A DNA stretch of 9,539 nucleotides from a bacterium (GTDB lineage: Bacteria > Krumholzibacteriota > Krumholzibacteriia > JACNKJ01): assembly GCA_014382085.1 (NCBI GenBank), contig JACNKJ010000256.1:1-9539 (forward strand), read 5' to 3'. Position numbers and translations under genes: made by a program. Numbering within the stretch: position 1 is the stretch's first letter; each line of letters starts with the position of its first letter. The notes under the pieces are model-generated. The model was not told the DNA's origin. It did not search any database and saw only the letters and a program-made list of their open reading frames with translations. Below, in pieces: positions 1 to 8,091 of the stretch.

Positions 1-414
1 GGTGTGAGCGGACGCTTCTACTATCTGATGGCCGTGCTGCTTTTCTTGGGATTGGACCTCCACCATCCCTTCATCGCCGGCTTCGGAGATTCCTTCACTC
101 TTTTGCCCATTGGAGACACGAAGATTGCCATCGCAGGCTTTCAGCACTGGGCGGAGCTATCGGGACAAGTTCTGCTTCTGGCCGTGCGTATGAGTTTGCC
201 GGTCATTGGCGCTCTTCTTCTCGTGGACTTGGCACTGGGGTTTCTCAGTCGCTTAGTTCCACAAATGAACATTTTCCTCGTGGGATTCCCCTTGAAGATC
301 GGAATCGGTCTGGCGGCTCTCGCCCTGGGAATCAGCGTAGGCGCGCGCGTTTTGCGCGGAGCCATAGAATCGTTGCTCGTAGATTTCCACTCACTCATGA
401 GTTGGATGGGATAG
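1..414 (+). CDS. fliR: Flagellar export gate protein FliR, C-terminal part (5' end outside window)
   Basis: The frame is open from the first base and closes at TAG 412-414, giving about 137 residues of a protein that is normally around 260. A GTG at 4-6 exists, but family length says the true start lies upstream of the window. The visible part is strongly hydrophobic with at least three membrane segments. It contains the FliR hallmark PQMNIFLVGFPLKIG (residues about 87-101 of the fragment) and an earlier YYLMAVLLFLGLDLHHPFI stretch, also typical of FliR/SctT. In the family, FliR joins FliP and FliQ in the helical export gate of the flagellar type III secretion system at the base of the inner-membrane ring. 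The flhB start codon begins at the base right after the stop, so the two are likely translated in a coupled way. There is no sign of damage; the gene is incomplete only because of the window edge. Confidence 0.95.
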   Translation, partial: GVSGRFYYLMAVLLFLGLDLHHPFIAGFGDSFTLLPIGDTKIAIAGFQHWAELSGQVLLLAVRMSLPVIGALLLVDLALGFLSRLVPQMNIFLVGFPLKIGIGLAALALGISVGARVLRGAIESLLVDFHSLMSWMG

Positions 415-1494
415 ATGGCCGAGAAACCGAGTCAGGATCGCACAGAGCTGGCCACTCCGCGAAAGCGGAAGGACGCGCGCAAGCGGGGACAGGTGGCTCG
501 AAGCCAGGAACTTTCGAGTTTCCTGGTGCTTTTCGTGGGCCTACTCGTTCTCATGATGATGCACCCAATGATCTGGGCAAATTTACGCGGCATGCTCAGC
601 GCATCATTCAGGTTCCAAGGAGCGGGTAATCTAAACTATGAAAGCTTCGTCCCCATGGCCGAACTGTGGACGAGGCAGAGCATGTCCATGGTTCTTCCTA
701 TTTGGGGAATCCTGTTGGCGGTGGGAGTCTTTTCTGCGGCCTCCCAGGTTGGGCTGAGTATGAATGCCGAACTTTTGGCCTTCAAACCAGACCGCATCAA
801 TCCCTTGAACGGTTTCAAGAGAATATTCAGTAAACGAACTGCATTCGAATTGGTGAAGAGCCTTCTGAAAATGGGACTTCTTTTGCTGATCACCTGGCTC
901 ACGCTCAAAGGTGAAAGCGACAAGCTCCTGGGAATGGCCGGTCTGGATCTGCTTTCGGCTCTCAAGCTTCTGGGGGCGGTGGCCTTCAAGTTGGCGGGAC
1001 GCCTGATCATGCTCATGGTGGTCCTTGCCCTGGCCGACTTCGCATTCCAACGGTGGCAGTACGAACACGATCTCATGATGACCAAGCAGGAAGTTCGCGA
1101 TGAACTCAAGGACACCGAGGGCGACCCCCTGGTCAAATCACGCCTTCGGGCATTGCAGAGGGAAATCTCCGTTTCGCGAATGATGGAAGACGTGAAGAAA
1201 GCCGACGTGGTGCTTACAAACCCGACAACCTATGCCGTGGCCTTGGCCTATGACGATAGCATGGCTGCGCCAATTGTTTTGGCTAAGGGCCAGCGTAAGA
1301 TGGCTCAGCGAATTAAAGACGTTGCGCGTGAGGCGGGCATTTCGGTGGTGGAGAACAAGCCTTTGGCCAGGGCTCTCTTTGCCGAAGCGGAAGTCGGCGA
1401 GAGCATTCCCCTGAAATTCTTCCAGGCTGTTGCTGAACTCCTGGCCTATGTCTTTCAAATGACGGGGAACGAGTCCGTGAGGAGTGAAGCGTGA
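415..1494 (+). CDS. flhB: Flagellar export switch protein FlhB (with NPTT cleavage motif)
   Basis: The 359-residue protein has a typical length for FlhB/SctU. A basic N-terminus (ATPRKRKDARKRGQVARS, residues 13-30) is the classic FlhB opening. Four hydrophobic segments follow at about 33-52, 91-113, 147-164 and 183-209, then a charged linker (EVRDELKDTEGDPLVKSR, 226-243) and the cytoplasmic domain. In the family this protein self-cleaves between Asn and Pro of NPTH and switches export from rod/hook to filament substrates. Here the motif is N269-P270-T271-T272, followed by the expected YAVALAYD, so the His is replaced by Thr. The downstream part (MAAPIVLAKGQ, VVENKPLARALF, IPLKFFQAVAELLAYVF) is intact and family-typical. 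The gene starts at the base after the fliR stop and ends in a 4-nt GTGA overlap with flhA. Confidence 0.96.
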   Translation: MAEKPSQDRTELATPRKRKDARKRGQVARSQELSSFLVLFVGLLVLMMMHPMIWANLRGMLSASFRFQGAGNLNYESFVPMAELWTRQSMSMVLPIWGILLAVGVFSAASQVGLSMNAELLAFKPDRINPLNGFKRIFSKRTAFELVKSLLKMGLLLLITWLTLKGESDKLLGMAGLDLLSALKLLGAVAFKLAGRLIMLMVVLALADFAFQRWQYEHDLMMTKQEVRDELKDTEGDPLVKSRLRALQREISVSRMMEDVKKADVVLTNPTTYAVALAYDDSMAAPIVLAKGQRKMAQRIKDVAREAGISVVENKPLARALFAEAEVGESIPLKFFQAVAELLAYVFQMTGNESVRSEA

Positions 1495-3566
1495 TCGAAA
1501 GCATGCGGTCAAAAAGGCTGGAGCACATCATAAGCAGCAACGCCAGTATCATGGTGGGCATGTCGCTCATCGGCATACTAGCGGTGATGGTTCTGCTTCT
1601 TCCTCCGGGTTTTCTCGATGTTCTGCTCGCTTTCAATATCACCTTTGCGCTGATCATTCTCATGGTGACCTTCTATGTGAGAGACCCCCTGGGCTTCAGC
1701 GTCTTCCCGACCTTGCTACTATTTCTGACTCTCTTCCGTCTCGCACTAAACGTGGCATCCACGCGACTCATTCTATTGGATGGTTACGCTGGTAAGGTTA
1801 TCGATTCCTTCGGCGCATTCGTGGTGGGTGGCAATCCCGTGGTGGGAATGATCGTATTCATCATTCTCGTGGTCATTCAGTTTATCGTGATTACCAAAGG
1901 TGCGGGTCGTGTGGCGGAAGTGGCCGCACGTTTCACATTGGATGCAATGCCCGGAAAGCAAATGGCCATCGACGCCGATCTGAATGCGGGCCTCATCGAT
2001 GAACGGGAAGCGAAGGAGCGTCGGGAGCGCATAGGGCGAGAGGCGGACTTTTTCGGCGCTATGGATGGTGCCAGCAAGTTTGTTCGTGGCGATGCCATCG
2101 CAGGCATCATCATTACCGTTGTGAATATTCTTGGCGGCTTCATTATAGGCGTGGCTCAACAGGGCATGCCTTTCAGCCAGGCCCTTGGTACTTATACCCT
2201 TCTGACCGTGGGTGACGGACTCGTCAGCCAGATTCCCGCCTTGATTATTTCCATCGGTGCCGGCGTGGTGGTAACTCGCGGACGCAGTGAGCATGATCTT
2301 GGTGAAGATTTTATTCGCCAGATATTCAGTCAGTCCCGTGCTCTCGGAATCGCGGGTGCAGCTCTGCTCCTGCTTGGCTTTGTTCCCGGTCTCCCCAATC
2401 TGCCCTTCCTACTCTTAGGTGTTGGGTCAAGCGTGGCAGCTTACCGTAGCCGGAAGCGAGAGAAACTGGCCATCGAGGAAATCAATGAAGCTTCGGCTCC
2501 TGTCGAAGAACAGGGTGATCCTCTAGAAGACCCGGCCATTTTTCAGGTGGATCGCTTGGAATGTGAAATCGGATATGGCCTGATTTCGCTAGCCGACGCA
2601 GGTCGCAAGGGTAACTTGCTGGAACGAGTTACAGGTGTGCGCAGACAGCTTGCTCGCGAGCTAGGCATCTTTGTGAGCCCCATTCGTATTCGTGACAATA
2701 TCCAACTCGGGCCAAACGATTATGCCCTGAAGCTCAAGGGCGTTGAATTGGAGCGCGGAGAATTGCTTCCCGGTCATCTCCTTTGCATCGCTTCGGCGGA
2801 TGAACGCGGCGACCTCAAGGGCATCGAAACCTTAGAGCCTGCATTTAACCTTCCCGCCCTTTGGATACAGGAAACCGCTCGGGAGAAGGCCGGCGCACTC
2901 GGGCTGACCGTTGTGGAACCCACGGCCGTCCTTGCAACGCACATGTCTGAGATTATCCGGCGCCATGCGGACGAAATCATGACTCGTCAAGACGTTCAAC
3001 GCCTGGTTGCGGGTGTGCGCGAAGTGGCCCCGGCCCTGGTGGATGAACTCATTCCCGGACAAGTCAAACTCGGCTTCCTCCAAAAGGTGCTCGCCAATCT
3101 GCTTCATGAACGCGTTTCCATCCGCGACATGGTGAGCATCCTGGAAGCGGTAGGAGACTGGATAACACAAAGTCAGAGCAGCGATTTTATTGCGGAAAAG
3201 GTTCGCGAAAGTCTTGGACGGATCATCGTTAAAGATTACTGCGACGAGACAGGTCTCCTGGCCGTGATCACCGTGGATCCGGCCATCGAACAGCTCTTCA
3301 TGGATGCGCTGGGACAGTACGGCGAAACCGGAGGCGTAAGCTTGCCTCCCGATGCCGCCGATCGTTTCCATGCGGGACTCAGAATCGAAGTTGAAAGAAC
3401 AGCTCAAAAGGGAATGCAACCGGTATTGCTGGTGAGCAGTCCCATTCGACTCGTCTTCAAGCGTTTTACGGAGACGATGCTACCCGGACTTGCGGTGTTG
3501 GCCTATTCGGAAGTGCCGCTGGGACAAGAGGTGAAAGCCACAGGGATGGTGAAGCTCCATGACTAG
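1491..3566 (+). CDS. flhA: Flagellar export gate protein FlhA
   Basis: The 691-residue protein has the normal length for FlhA/SctV. The N-terminal half holds about eight membrane segments (roughly 19-38, 42-63, 71-95, 105-136, 202-222, 234-262, 285-315). The FHIPEP family signature is present as RLALNVASTR (83-92), as is the conserved cytoplasmic loop with RVAEVAARFTLDAMPGKQM and READFFGAMDGASKFVRGD. R140, R147, D151 and D201 line up with the Salmonella residues R147, R154, D158 and D208 that matter for proton-driven export. After a linker (about 320-350) comes the cytoplasmic FlhA-C domain that forms the nonameric ring and docks chaperone-substrate complexes. The GTG start at 1491 is chosen because GGAG at 1481-1484 sits 6 nt upstream and the start overlaps the flhB stop. 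An ATG at 1503 would lie 18 nt from that site. It overlaps flhF by 8 nt. Confidence 0.97.
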   Translation: MIESMRSKRLEHIISSNASIMVGMSLIGILAVMVLLLPPGFLDVLLAFNITFALIILMVTFYVRDPLGFSVFPTLLLFLTLFRLALNVASTRLILLDGYAGKVIDSFGAFVVGGNPVVGMIVFIILVVIQFIVITKGAGRVAEVAARFTLDAMPGKQMAIDADLNAGLIDEREAKERRERIGREADFFGAMDGASKFVRGDAIAGIIITVVNILGGFIIGVAQQGMPFSQALGTYTLLTVGDGLVSQIPALIISIGAGVVVTRGRSEHDLGEDFIRQIFSQSRALGIAGAALLLLGFVPGLPNLPFLLLGVGSSVAAYRSRKREKLAIEEINEASAPVEEQGDPLEDPAIFQVDRLECEIGYGLISLADAGRKGNLLERVTGVRRQLARELGIFVSPIRIRDNIQLGPNDYALKLKGVELERGELLPGHLLCIASADERGDLKGIETLEPAFNLPALWIQETAREKAGALGLTVVEPTAVLATHMSEIIRRHADEIMTRQDVQRLVAGVREVAPALVDELIPGQVKLGFLQKVLANLLHERVSIRDMVSILEAVGDWITQSQSSDFIAEKVRESLGRIIVKDYCDETGLLAVITVDPAIEQLFMDALGQYGETGGVSLPPDAADRFHAGLRIEVERTAQKGMQPVLLVSSPIRLVFKRFTETMLPGLAVLAYSEVPLGQEVKATGMVKLHD

Positions 3567-4653
3567 GGAAAAAATTCTTGCTGATGACATGAATGAGGCT
3601 CTCCGAGTAGTGAAGGAGCGCTTTGGGTCAGATGCCTATATCCTGGAAACGCGAACGATCAGGGAGCGCATTCCCGGAACCATGAACTCGAATAAGAAGG
3701 TGGAGTTGACTGTCAGCCTGGCAGCGCCTCCCAAGATCGAGCGAAAGGATCTGCCGCCTCTTCATCTTGGGAAAGACGGCCGTTTTATTGACGAAACTCC
3801 CAGCTTGGAGTCGGAGCTTCAGCGCCTTGATACCTTGTTGGCCGAACTCGAAGTACATGAGGATCGATTGGAGAACCTGGATCAACACAGCTATCCCTTA
3901 GCCAAAGAGCTTCGGGACTGGGGGCTCTTCAACAACACGGTGGCTCGCCTGACCCAGGATTTCGAACAGGAAATCCCTACGGTGGATCAACAGAATCCTC
4001 AAATCGCTTTGGTTCGTCTCGCTTCCACACTTCGCTTCGTAGGCAAAATGAAGGTGGAGGAGTTGCGAGGTATCCATGCGCTCACAGGGCCTCCAGGATC
4101 GGGTAAAACCAGTCTCGCTCTCAAATTGGCTGATCGTGTTTCTGGAAGTGGAGCACGTGTGGCCCTACTGGCCTTCGGTCCCAGACATGCGGGGGAAGTC
4201 GCACGTCTCGAAGAAGCTTCACGCCGAATGGGTGTTGAGATTGCGCTGGCGGAAGATGAAAACACCCTGGTCGGTGCTATCCGGCACTTACTCAGCCGTG
4301 ATCTCATACTGTTGGATATGCCTCCTCTTGAAGATACTCAATGGGATCTTCTGGAAAAGGTGGAAGACGCTCTTCATCGGGAGCCGGTCTTCAGACATTT
4401 GGTCATCGCCGCCGACTCAGGTTGGCGCGACATGGAGGGCGCGGCAGGCGCCGCTGATTTTCTGGCCATGACCCGGACAGATCTCGACGTAGCTTTGCGC
4501 CCCGCCTTGGATCTACTTCCTCTTGGTGAATTCAATCTTGGATTTGTTTCCGCAGGAGCCGAGACAGGTTCATCCCTGGAAATGGCAAGCGCGGAAAACA
4601 TGATTCGTCCACTGGAACAAAGAGTTCTGCGCCGCCAGGCCATGAGCGGTTAA
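3559..4653 (+). CDS. flhF: FlhF-type SRP-family GTPase with degenerate G motifs
   Basis: The protein is 364 residues, near the FlhF norm. The N-terminal B domain is recognisable (ADDMNEALRVVKERFGSDAYILETR, residues 8-32, read in two parts: ADDMNEALRVVKERFG and SDAYILETR). A helical, acidic segment (80-165) and the NG domain follow. The P-loop G1 is good: GPPGSGKT, 177-184. Other motifs are eroded. Where the family has a D-T/Y-x-R G2 motif there is FGPRHAG (206-212). Where it has DTAGR (G3) there is DMPPL (253-257). TKxD (G4) is TRTD (305-308). FlhF normally recruits the first flagellar components to the membrane and sets flagellum site or number. Position after flhA supports the identity despite the divergence. 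An in-frame TGA at 3550 leaves ATG 3559 as the first possible ATG, giving an 8-nt overlap with flhA. It may bind nucleotide, but hydrolysis is doubtful (inference). Confidence 0.88.
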   Translation: MTREKILADDMNEALRVVKERFGSDAYILETRTIRERIPGTMNSNKKVELTVSLAAPPKIERKDLPPLHLGKDGRFIDETPSLESELQRLDTLLAELEVHEDRLENLDQHSYPLAKELRDWGLFNNTVARLTQDFEQEIPTVDQQNPQIALVRLASTLRFVGKMKVEELRGIHALTGPPGSGKTSLALKLADRVSGSGARVALLAFGPRHAGEVARLEEASRRMGVEIALAEDENTLVGAIRHLLSRDLILLDMPPLEDTQWDLLEKVEDALHREPVFRHLVIAADSGWRDMEGAAGAADFLAMTRTDLDVALRPALDLLPLGEFNLGFVSAGAETGSSLEMASAENMIRPLEQRVLRRQAMSG

Positions 4654-4662
4654 GGAGCTCAA

Positions 4663-4965
4663 ATGAAACGTTTCAATTGGATATCTCGGTTGAGCTTCTT
4701 CGGCGGCTTCCTCACCTATATGGGCGCCTCATTCGGAGGACATGGCCTCATGCCATCTCTGGAGAAGGCTCTTTTGGCGACGGTGGTCCTCTACGGTTTG
4801 GGTGTCTTTGGAATCATGGCCTACTATCAGATCTCCCTTCGGGTCGATTCAAAACCAGAAGAATCTCAAGAAAACACGGACTCTGGCACACCCCCCGGCC
4901 ATGGCACAGATGGTGCAAGCTGGGAAGGGGAACAGGCATCAACTGGGAACAGCCTCCAGCAGTGA
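4663..4965 (+). CDS. Small two-helix membrane protein in the flhF-fliA interval
   Basis: I do not recognise this 100-residue protein. A strong ribosome-binding site (AAGGAG, 4652-4657) lies 5 nt before the ATG and overlaps the flhF stop, so it is part of the operon. Two hydrophobic segments are visible, about residues 8-27 (glycine-rich, FFGGFLTYMGASFGG) and 36-57 (LLATVVLYGLGVFGIMAYY), joined by a short loop with MPSLEK. The C-terminal 40 residues are polar, acidic and low in complexity (Glu, Ser, Thr, Gly, Gln) and probably disordered. It has no Walker motifs, so it is not a shortened FlhG, although it occupies the place where flhG is found in many flagellar clusters. A role in flagellar assembly or placement at the inner membrane is suggested only by its context. 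Confidence 0.75.
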   Translation: MKRFNWISRLSFFGGFLTYMGASFGGHGLMPSLEKALLATVVLYGLGVFGIMAYYQISLRVDSKPEESQENTDSGTPPGHGTDGASWEGEQASTGNSLQQ

Positions 4966-4967
4966 GT

Positions 4968-4973
4968 GAGGAG
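4968..4973 (+). promoter_or_regulatory. Ribosome-binding site of fliA, distant from its TTG start
   Basis: GAGGAG lies 11 nt before the TTG at 4985, longer than the usual 5-9 nt. The frame upstream is closed by TGA at 4967-4969 and no ATG or GTG start fits the conserved N-terminus, so TTG is the supported start. Confidence 0.6.
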
Positions 4974-4984
4974 AAGCACTCAAG

Positions 4985-5797
4985 TTGACATACGTCAATG
5001 ATTTATGGAGTTCCTACCTAAGGGACCCAAACCCACGAGACCGGGAAAAACTGGTCCTGAATTACCTGGGACTGGTCAAGTACGTCGCCGGACGTTTGGC
5101 GGCCGGACTGCCCGATTTCGTGGATATGGATGACCTGGTAGGGGCGGGCATGATGGGTTTAATGAAGGCCATCGAGTCTTTTGATCCTAAGAAGGAAGTG
5201 AAGTTCGAGACTTACGCCTTACCGCGTATTCGCGGTGCTATGCTCGACGAACTTCGAAGCCTGGACTGGTTCCCGCGCTCAATTCGACGGAAGGCGCGAA
5301 TTCTAAACAACGCAACGGAAGAATTGGAAGGCAACCTGGGACGCAGTCCCACCGACGGTGAGCTTTCCCGTCATCTTGATCTCCCGCTACCGGATTTTTA
5401 CAGACTCGTAGGTGAGATATCGCGCAGTAATCTTCTCTCACTCGAAGAAGAGGTGCGGACTCGCAATGACGGCACCTACACCACCGTTCGCGATATGCTA
5501 CCCGATGCGAAATTGACCAAGGCCGATGATGCTTTGGCCGAAAAGGAAATCAAGGAATTGCTTCTCGATACGCTACGGGGAATGCCCGAGCGTGAACGTC
5601 TCGTTTTAACTCTGTATTACTTTGAAGAATTAACACTGGCCGAAATTGGAGAGTCGCTGGGCGTGACCGAGAGTCGCATTTGTCAGATTCACGGCAAAGC
5701 GGTTAGGCGCTTGCGAACTCGTGTGCGAGAACGCACTCGCGAGAACGCTCAGCCCCGCTTAACGCGGAAGGAGGGCCGAAAGGTCCTTTCAACGTGA
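4985..5797 (+). CDS. fliA: Flagellar sigma factor FliA (sigma-28)
   Basis: This 270-residue sigma-70-family protein belongs to the FliA/WhiG class. Region 2 is at about 21-96, including DMDDLVGAGMMGLMKAIESFDP and FETYALPRIRGAMLDELR (core binding and -10 recognition). Region 3 is at about 103-160, with the FliA-like GRSPTDGELSRHL. Region 4 is at about 192-246, with ERLVLTLYYFEELTLAEIGESLGVTESRICQIHGKA read in overlapping pieces (ERLVLTLYYFEELTLAEIG; ESLGVTESRICQIHGKA), which holds the helix-turn-helix for the -35. In the family it directs RNA polymerase to late flagellar genes (filament, motor, chemotaxis) and is held by the anti-sigma FlgM until the hook is complete. Flhf-to-fliA spacing and same-strand layout place it in the export-gate operon. 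The start is TTG with a distant ribosome-binding site, which may keep its level low. The C-terminal tail (250-270) is basic. Confidence 0.95.
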   Translation: MTYVNDLWSSYLRDPNPRDREKLVLNYLGLVKYVAGRLAAGLPDFVDMDDLVGAGMMGLMKAIESFDPKKEVKFETYALPRIRGAMLDELRSLDWFPRSIRRKARILNNATEELEGNLGRSPTDGELSRHLDLPLPDFYRLVGEISRSNLLSLEEEVRTRNDGTYTTVRDMLPDAKLTKADDALAEKEIKELLLDTLRGMPERERLVLTLYYFEELTLAEIGESLGVTESRICQIHGKAVRRLRTRVRERTRENAQPRLTRKEGRKVLST

Positions 5798-5800
5798 TTT

Positions 5801-5805
5801 GGAGG
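5801..5805 (+). promoter_or_regulatory. Ribosome-binding site that fixes the start of the next gene
   Basis: GGAGG sits 5 nt before the ATG at 5811. The frame can be extended to a TTG at 5799, but that would put the ribosome-binding site inside the coding region, so the ATG is preferred. Confidence 0.7.
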
Positions 5806-5810
5806 GGAAG

Positions 5811-6047
5811 ATGGAGAAGTTACGGAAACTCCCGAGTACCCCAGGAATCGCCAACCCACTAGGTAAATCTCATCGTGATCGTCCCAAGGGAAAGGACGAA
5901 GAGAATCTAGAGCAATCGCGCAAACAGAGGAAGAGGCGAGAGCCCACCGACGATTCGCGATTTGAATTGGAAAGCAGTGAGACGGATCCTCGGGATCAGG
6001 CCCCCGAGGAGAATGAGCGAGGACAGCTGCTGGATGAAAAAGCCTGA
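5811..6047 (+). CDS. Small highly charged protein, probably disordered, downstream of fliA
   Basis: I do not recognise this 78-residue protein. It has no hydrophobic segment and is dominated by Lys, Arg, Glu, Asp, Ser and Pro. A basic first half includes KSHRDRPKGK and RKQRKRREP. The second half is acidic, SSETDPRDQAPEEN, followed by a less charged end, RGQLLDEKA. It starts 13 nt after the fliA stop behind a strong GGAGG and is followed 20 nt later by the next gene, which also has a good ribosome-binding site, so both spacing and initiation signals support a real gene. FlgM anti-sigma factors are of similar size and partly disordered and can lie near fliA, but the FlgM C-terminal pattern is not visible here. 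Position is the only link to flagellar function. Confidence 0.65.
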   Translation: MEKLRKLPSTPGIANPLGKSHRDRPKGKDEENLEQSRKQRKRREPTDDSRFELESSETDPRDQAPEENERGQLLDEKA

Positions 6048-6067
6048 GAAGCCAAACGAGGAGTAAC

Positions 6068-6430
6068 ATGGATTGGATTCCCGAGTCCCTGACGAGTCTG
6101 ATGGATGGACATGGCCGCCAACTCCTAATCGCCGCGGAACTCGCCGTATTGGGTACGCTCTTCATGCTTCTGGTCTATCGACTGAAGCTTCGACGCAAGA
6201 ATCACCGTTTGAGCACTCCTGTGGATCTCCCACTTGCCCCTCCCAAAGCAGAAGTGGAAGCCCTCTACAAGCGCGAATCCGCGTTACTGCCGGAGCCCGC
6301 CTTGCATCCCGACCCTGAGAGGCTTCAGCTAAGCGACAACGAAGCGGATATCTGCCCTCCAGAAATCAGTCGCCGCATCGACAAGCTGGAAGAGCGAGTG
6401 CGCGGACTGGCCTTGAGGGCCCAGCCCTGA
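6068..6430 (+). CDS. Single-pass membrane protein with coiled-coil-like tail, SwrB/YlxL-like in layout
   Basis: The 120-residue protein has one hydrophobic segment near the N-terminus (about 17-37, RQLLIAAELAVLGTLFMLLVY) followed by a basic stop-transfer stretch (RLKLRRKNHR). It is therefore probably anchored in the inner membrane with its C-terminus in the cytoplasm. The tail has a Pro-rich linker and ends in a charged helix (PPEISRRIDKLEERVRGL, 97-114) with heptad-like hydrophobic spacing. A GGAG site (6060-6063) lies 4 nt before the ATG. Bacillus carries swrB (ylxL), also a short N-terminally anchored protein, right after sigD, and DUF6115-type proteins hold similar positions elsewhere. 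The resemblance here is in position and topology only; I cannot see sequence homology. It probably closes the flagellar operon. Confidence 0.72.
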   Translation: MDWIPESLTSLMDGHGRQLLIAAELAVLGTLFMLLVYRLKLRRKNHRLSTPVDLPLAPPKAEVEALYKRESALLPEPALHPDPERLQLSDNEADICPPEISRRIDKLEERVRGLALRAQP

Positions 6431-6433
6431 TGC

Positions 6434-6475
6434 CTTGACAATTGCCCGGCACCGCGCTTAGATAGCTGTGTCAAG
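6434..6475. repeat. Inverted repeat CTTGACA / TGTCAAG, 7-bp arms
   Basis: The arms at 6434-6440 and 6469-6475 are perfect reverse complements separated by 28 nt. The left arm contains the TTGACA hexamer of the putative promoter, so the pair could be an operator. A chance match cannot be excluded for 7-bp arms. Confidence 0.4.
6435..6464 (+). promoter_or_regulatory. Possible sigma-70-type promoter of the sigma-54 activator gene
   Basis: A perfect TTGACA (6435-6440) begins 5 nt after the stop of the preceding gene. At 17 nt there is only a weak -10, TTAGAT (6458-6463, three of six matches). A weak -10 would fit an activator-dependent or low-level promoter. It is the only promoter-like signal I see in the 90-base gap, and no sigma-54 or sigma-28 consensus was found there. 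Confidence 0.3.
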
Positions 6476-6514
6476 ATGACATACCCAAGCGCAGATATTT
6501 CGCGCGCATCTTGA
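6471..6514 (+). repeat. Inverted repeat TCAAGATG / CATCTTGA in the leader of the activator gene
   Basis: The 8-bp perfect arms at 6471-6478 and 6507-6514 are separated by 28 nt. Inside, GCGC 6489-6492 can pair with GCGC 6502-6505. If transcribed, this forms a two-part hairpin ending at the AGAAGG ribosome-binding site (6515-6520), so it could act on translation. On DNA it could be a regulator site, sharing TCAAG with the neighbouring repeat. Confidence 0.4.
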
Positions 6515-6520
6515 AGAAGG

Positions 6521-8035
<1,515 letters not shown>

Positions 8036-8054
8036 GATAAGGCCCGGAAAAGCA

Positions 8055-8084
8055 TTGGCCCTTTCGGGAATGTTGGACTATCAT
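8055..8084 (+). promoter_or_regulatory. Possible promoter of the PorV-family gene
   Basis: TATCAT at 8079-8084 matches the -10 consensus in five of six positions. TTGGCC at 8055-8060, 18 nt upstream, is a weak -35 (three of six). A start near 8091 would place the 8092-8109 hairpin at the very 5' end of the transcript. Weak evidence. Confidence 0.25.
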
Positions 8085-8091
8085 CCGTCAT

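Noticed and set aside
2832..3419. 195-residue open frame on the minus strand inside flhA
   Set aside because: It is antisense to a highly conserved coding region, with no recognisable domain or ribosome-binding site. The other minus-strand frames over flhB, flhA and the activator were rejected for the same reason.
4663..4965. Idea that the small gene is a truncated flhG
   Set aside because: It has no Walker A, MinD signature or activator helix, and it has two membrane helices, unlike FlhG.
4677..4988. Alternative 103-residue frame whose stop overlaps the fliA start as TTGA
   Set aside because: The overlap looks like translational coupling, but the frame has no ribosome-binding site and its product is rich in Trp, His, Arg and Cys with no domain pattern. 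The 4663-4965 frame has a strong site and clear membrane helices.
5799..5810. TTG start for the charged small protein
   Set aside because: The GGAGG at 5801-5805 would fall inside the gene; it is correctly spaced for ATG 5811.
8039..8070. Imperfect pairing of AAGGCCCGGAAA with GGCCCTTTCGGG as a second terminator
   Set aside because: The stem needs a bulge, has competing pairings and is not followed by a T-run.
8051..8078. Possible sigma-54 promoter (TGGCCC...TTG) before the PorV-family gene
   Set aside because: The spacing between GG and the downstream element is wrong and the GC of the -12 element is absent.
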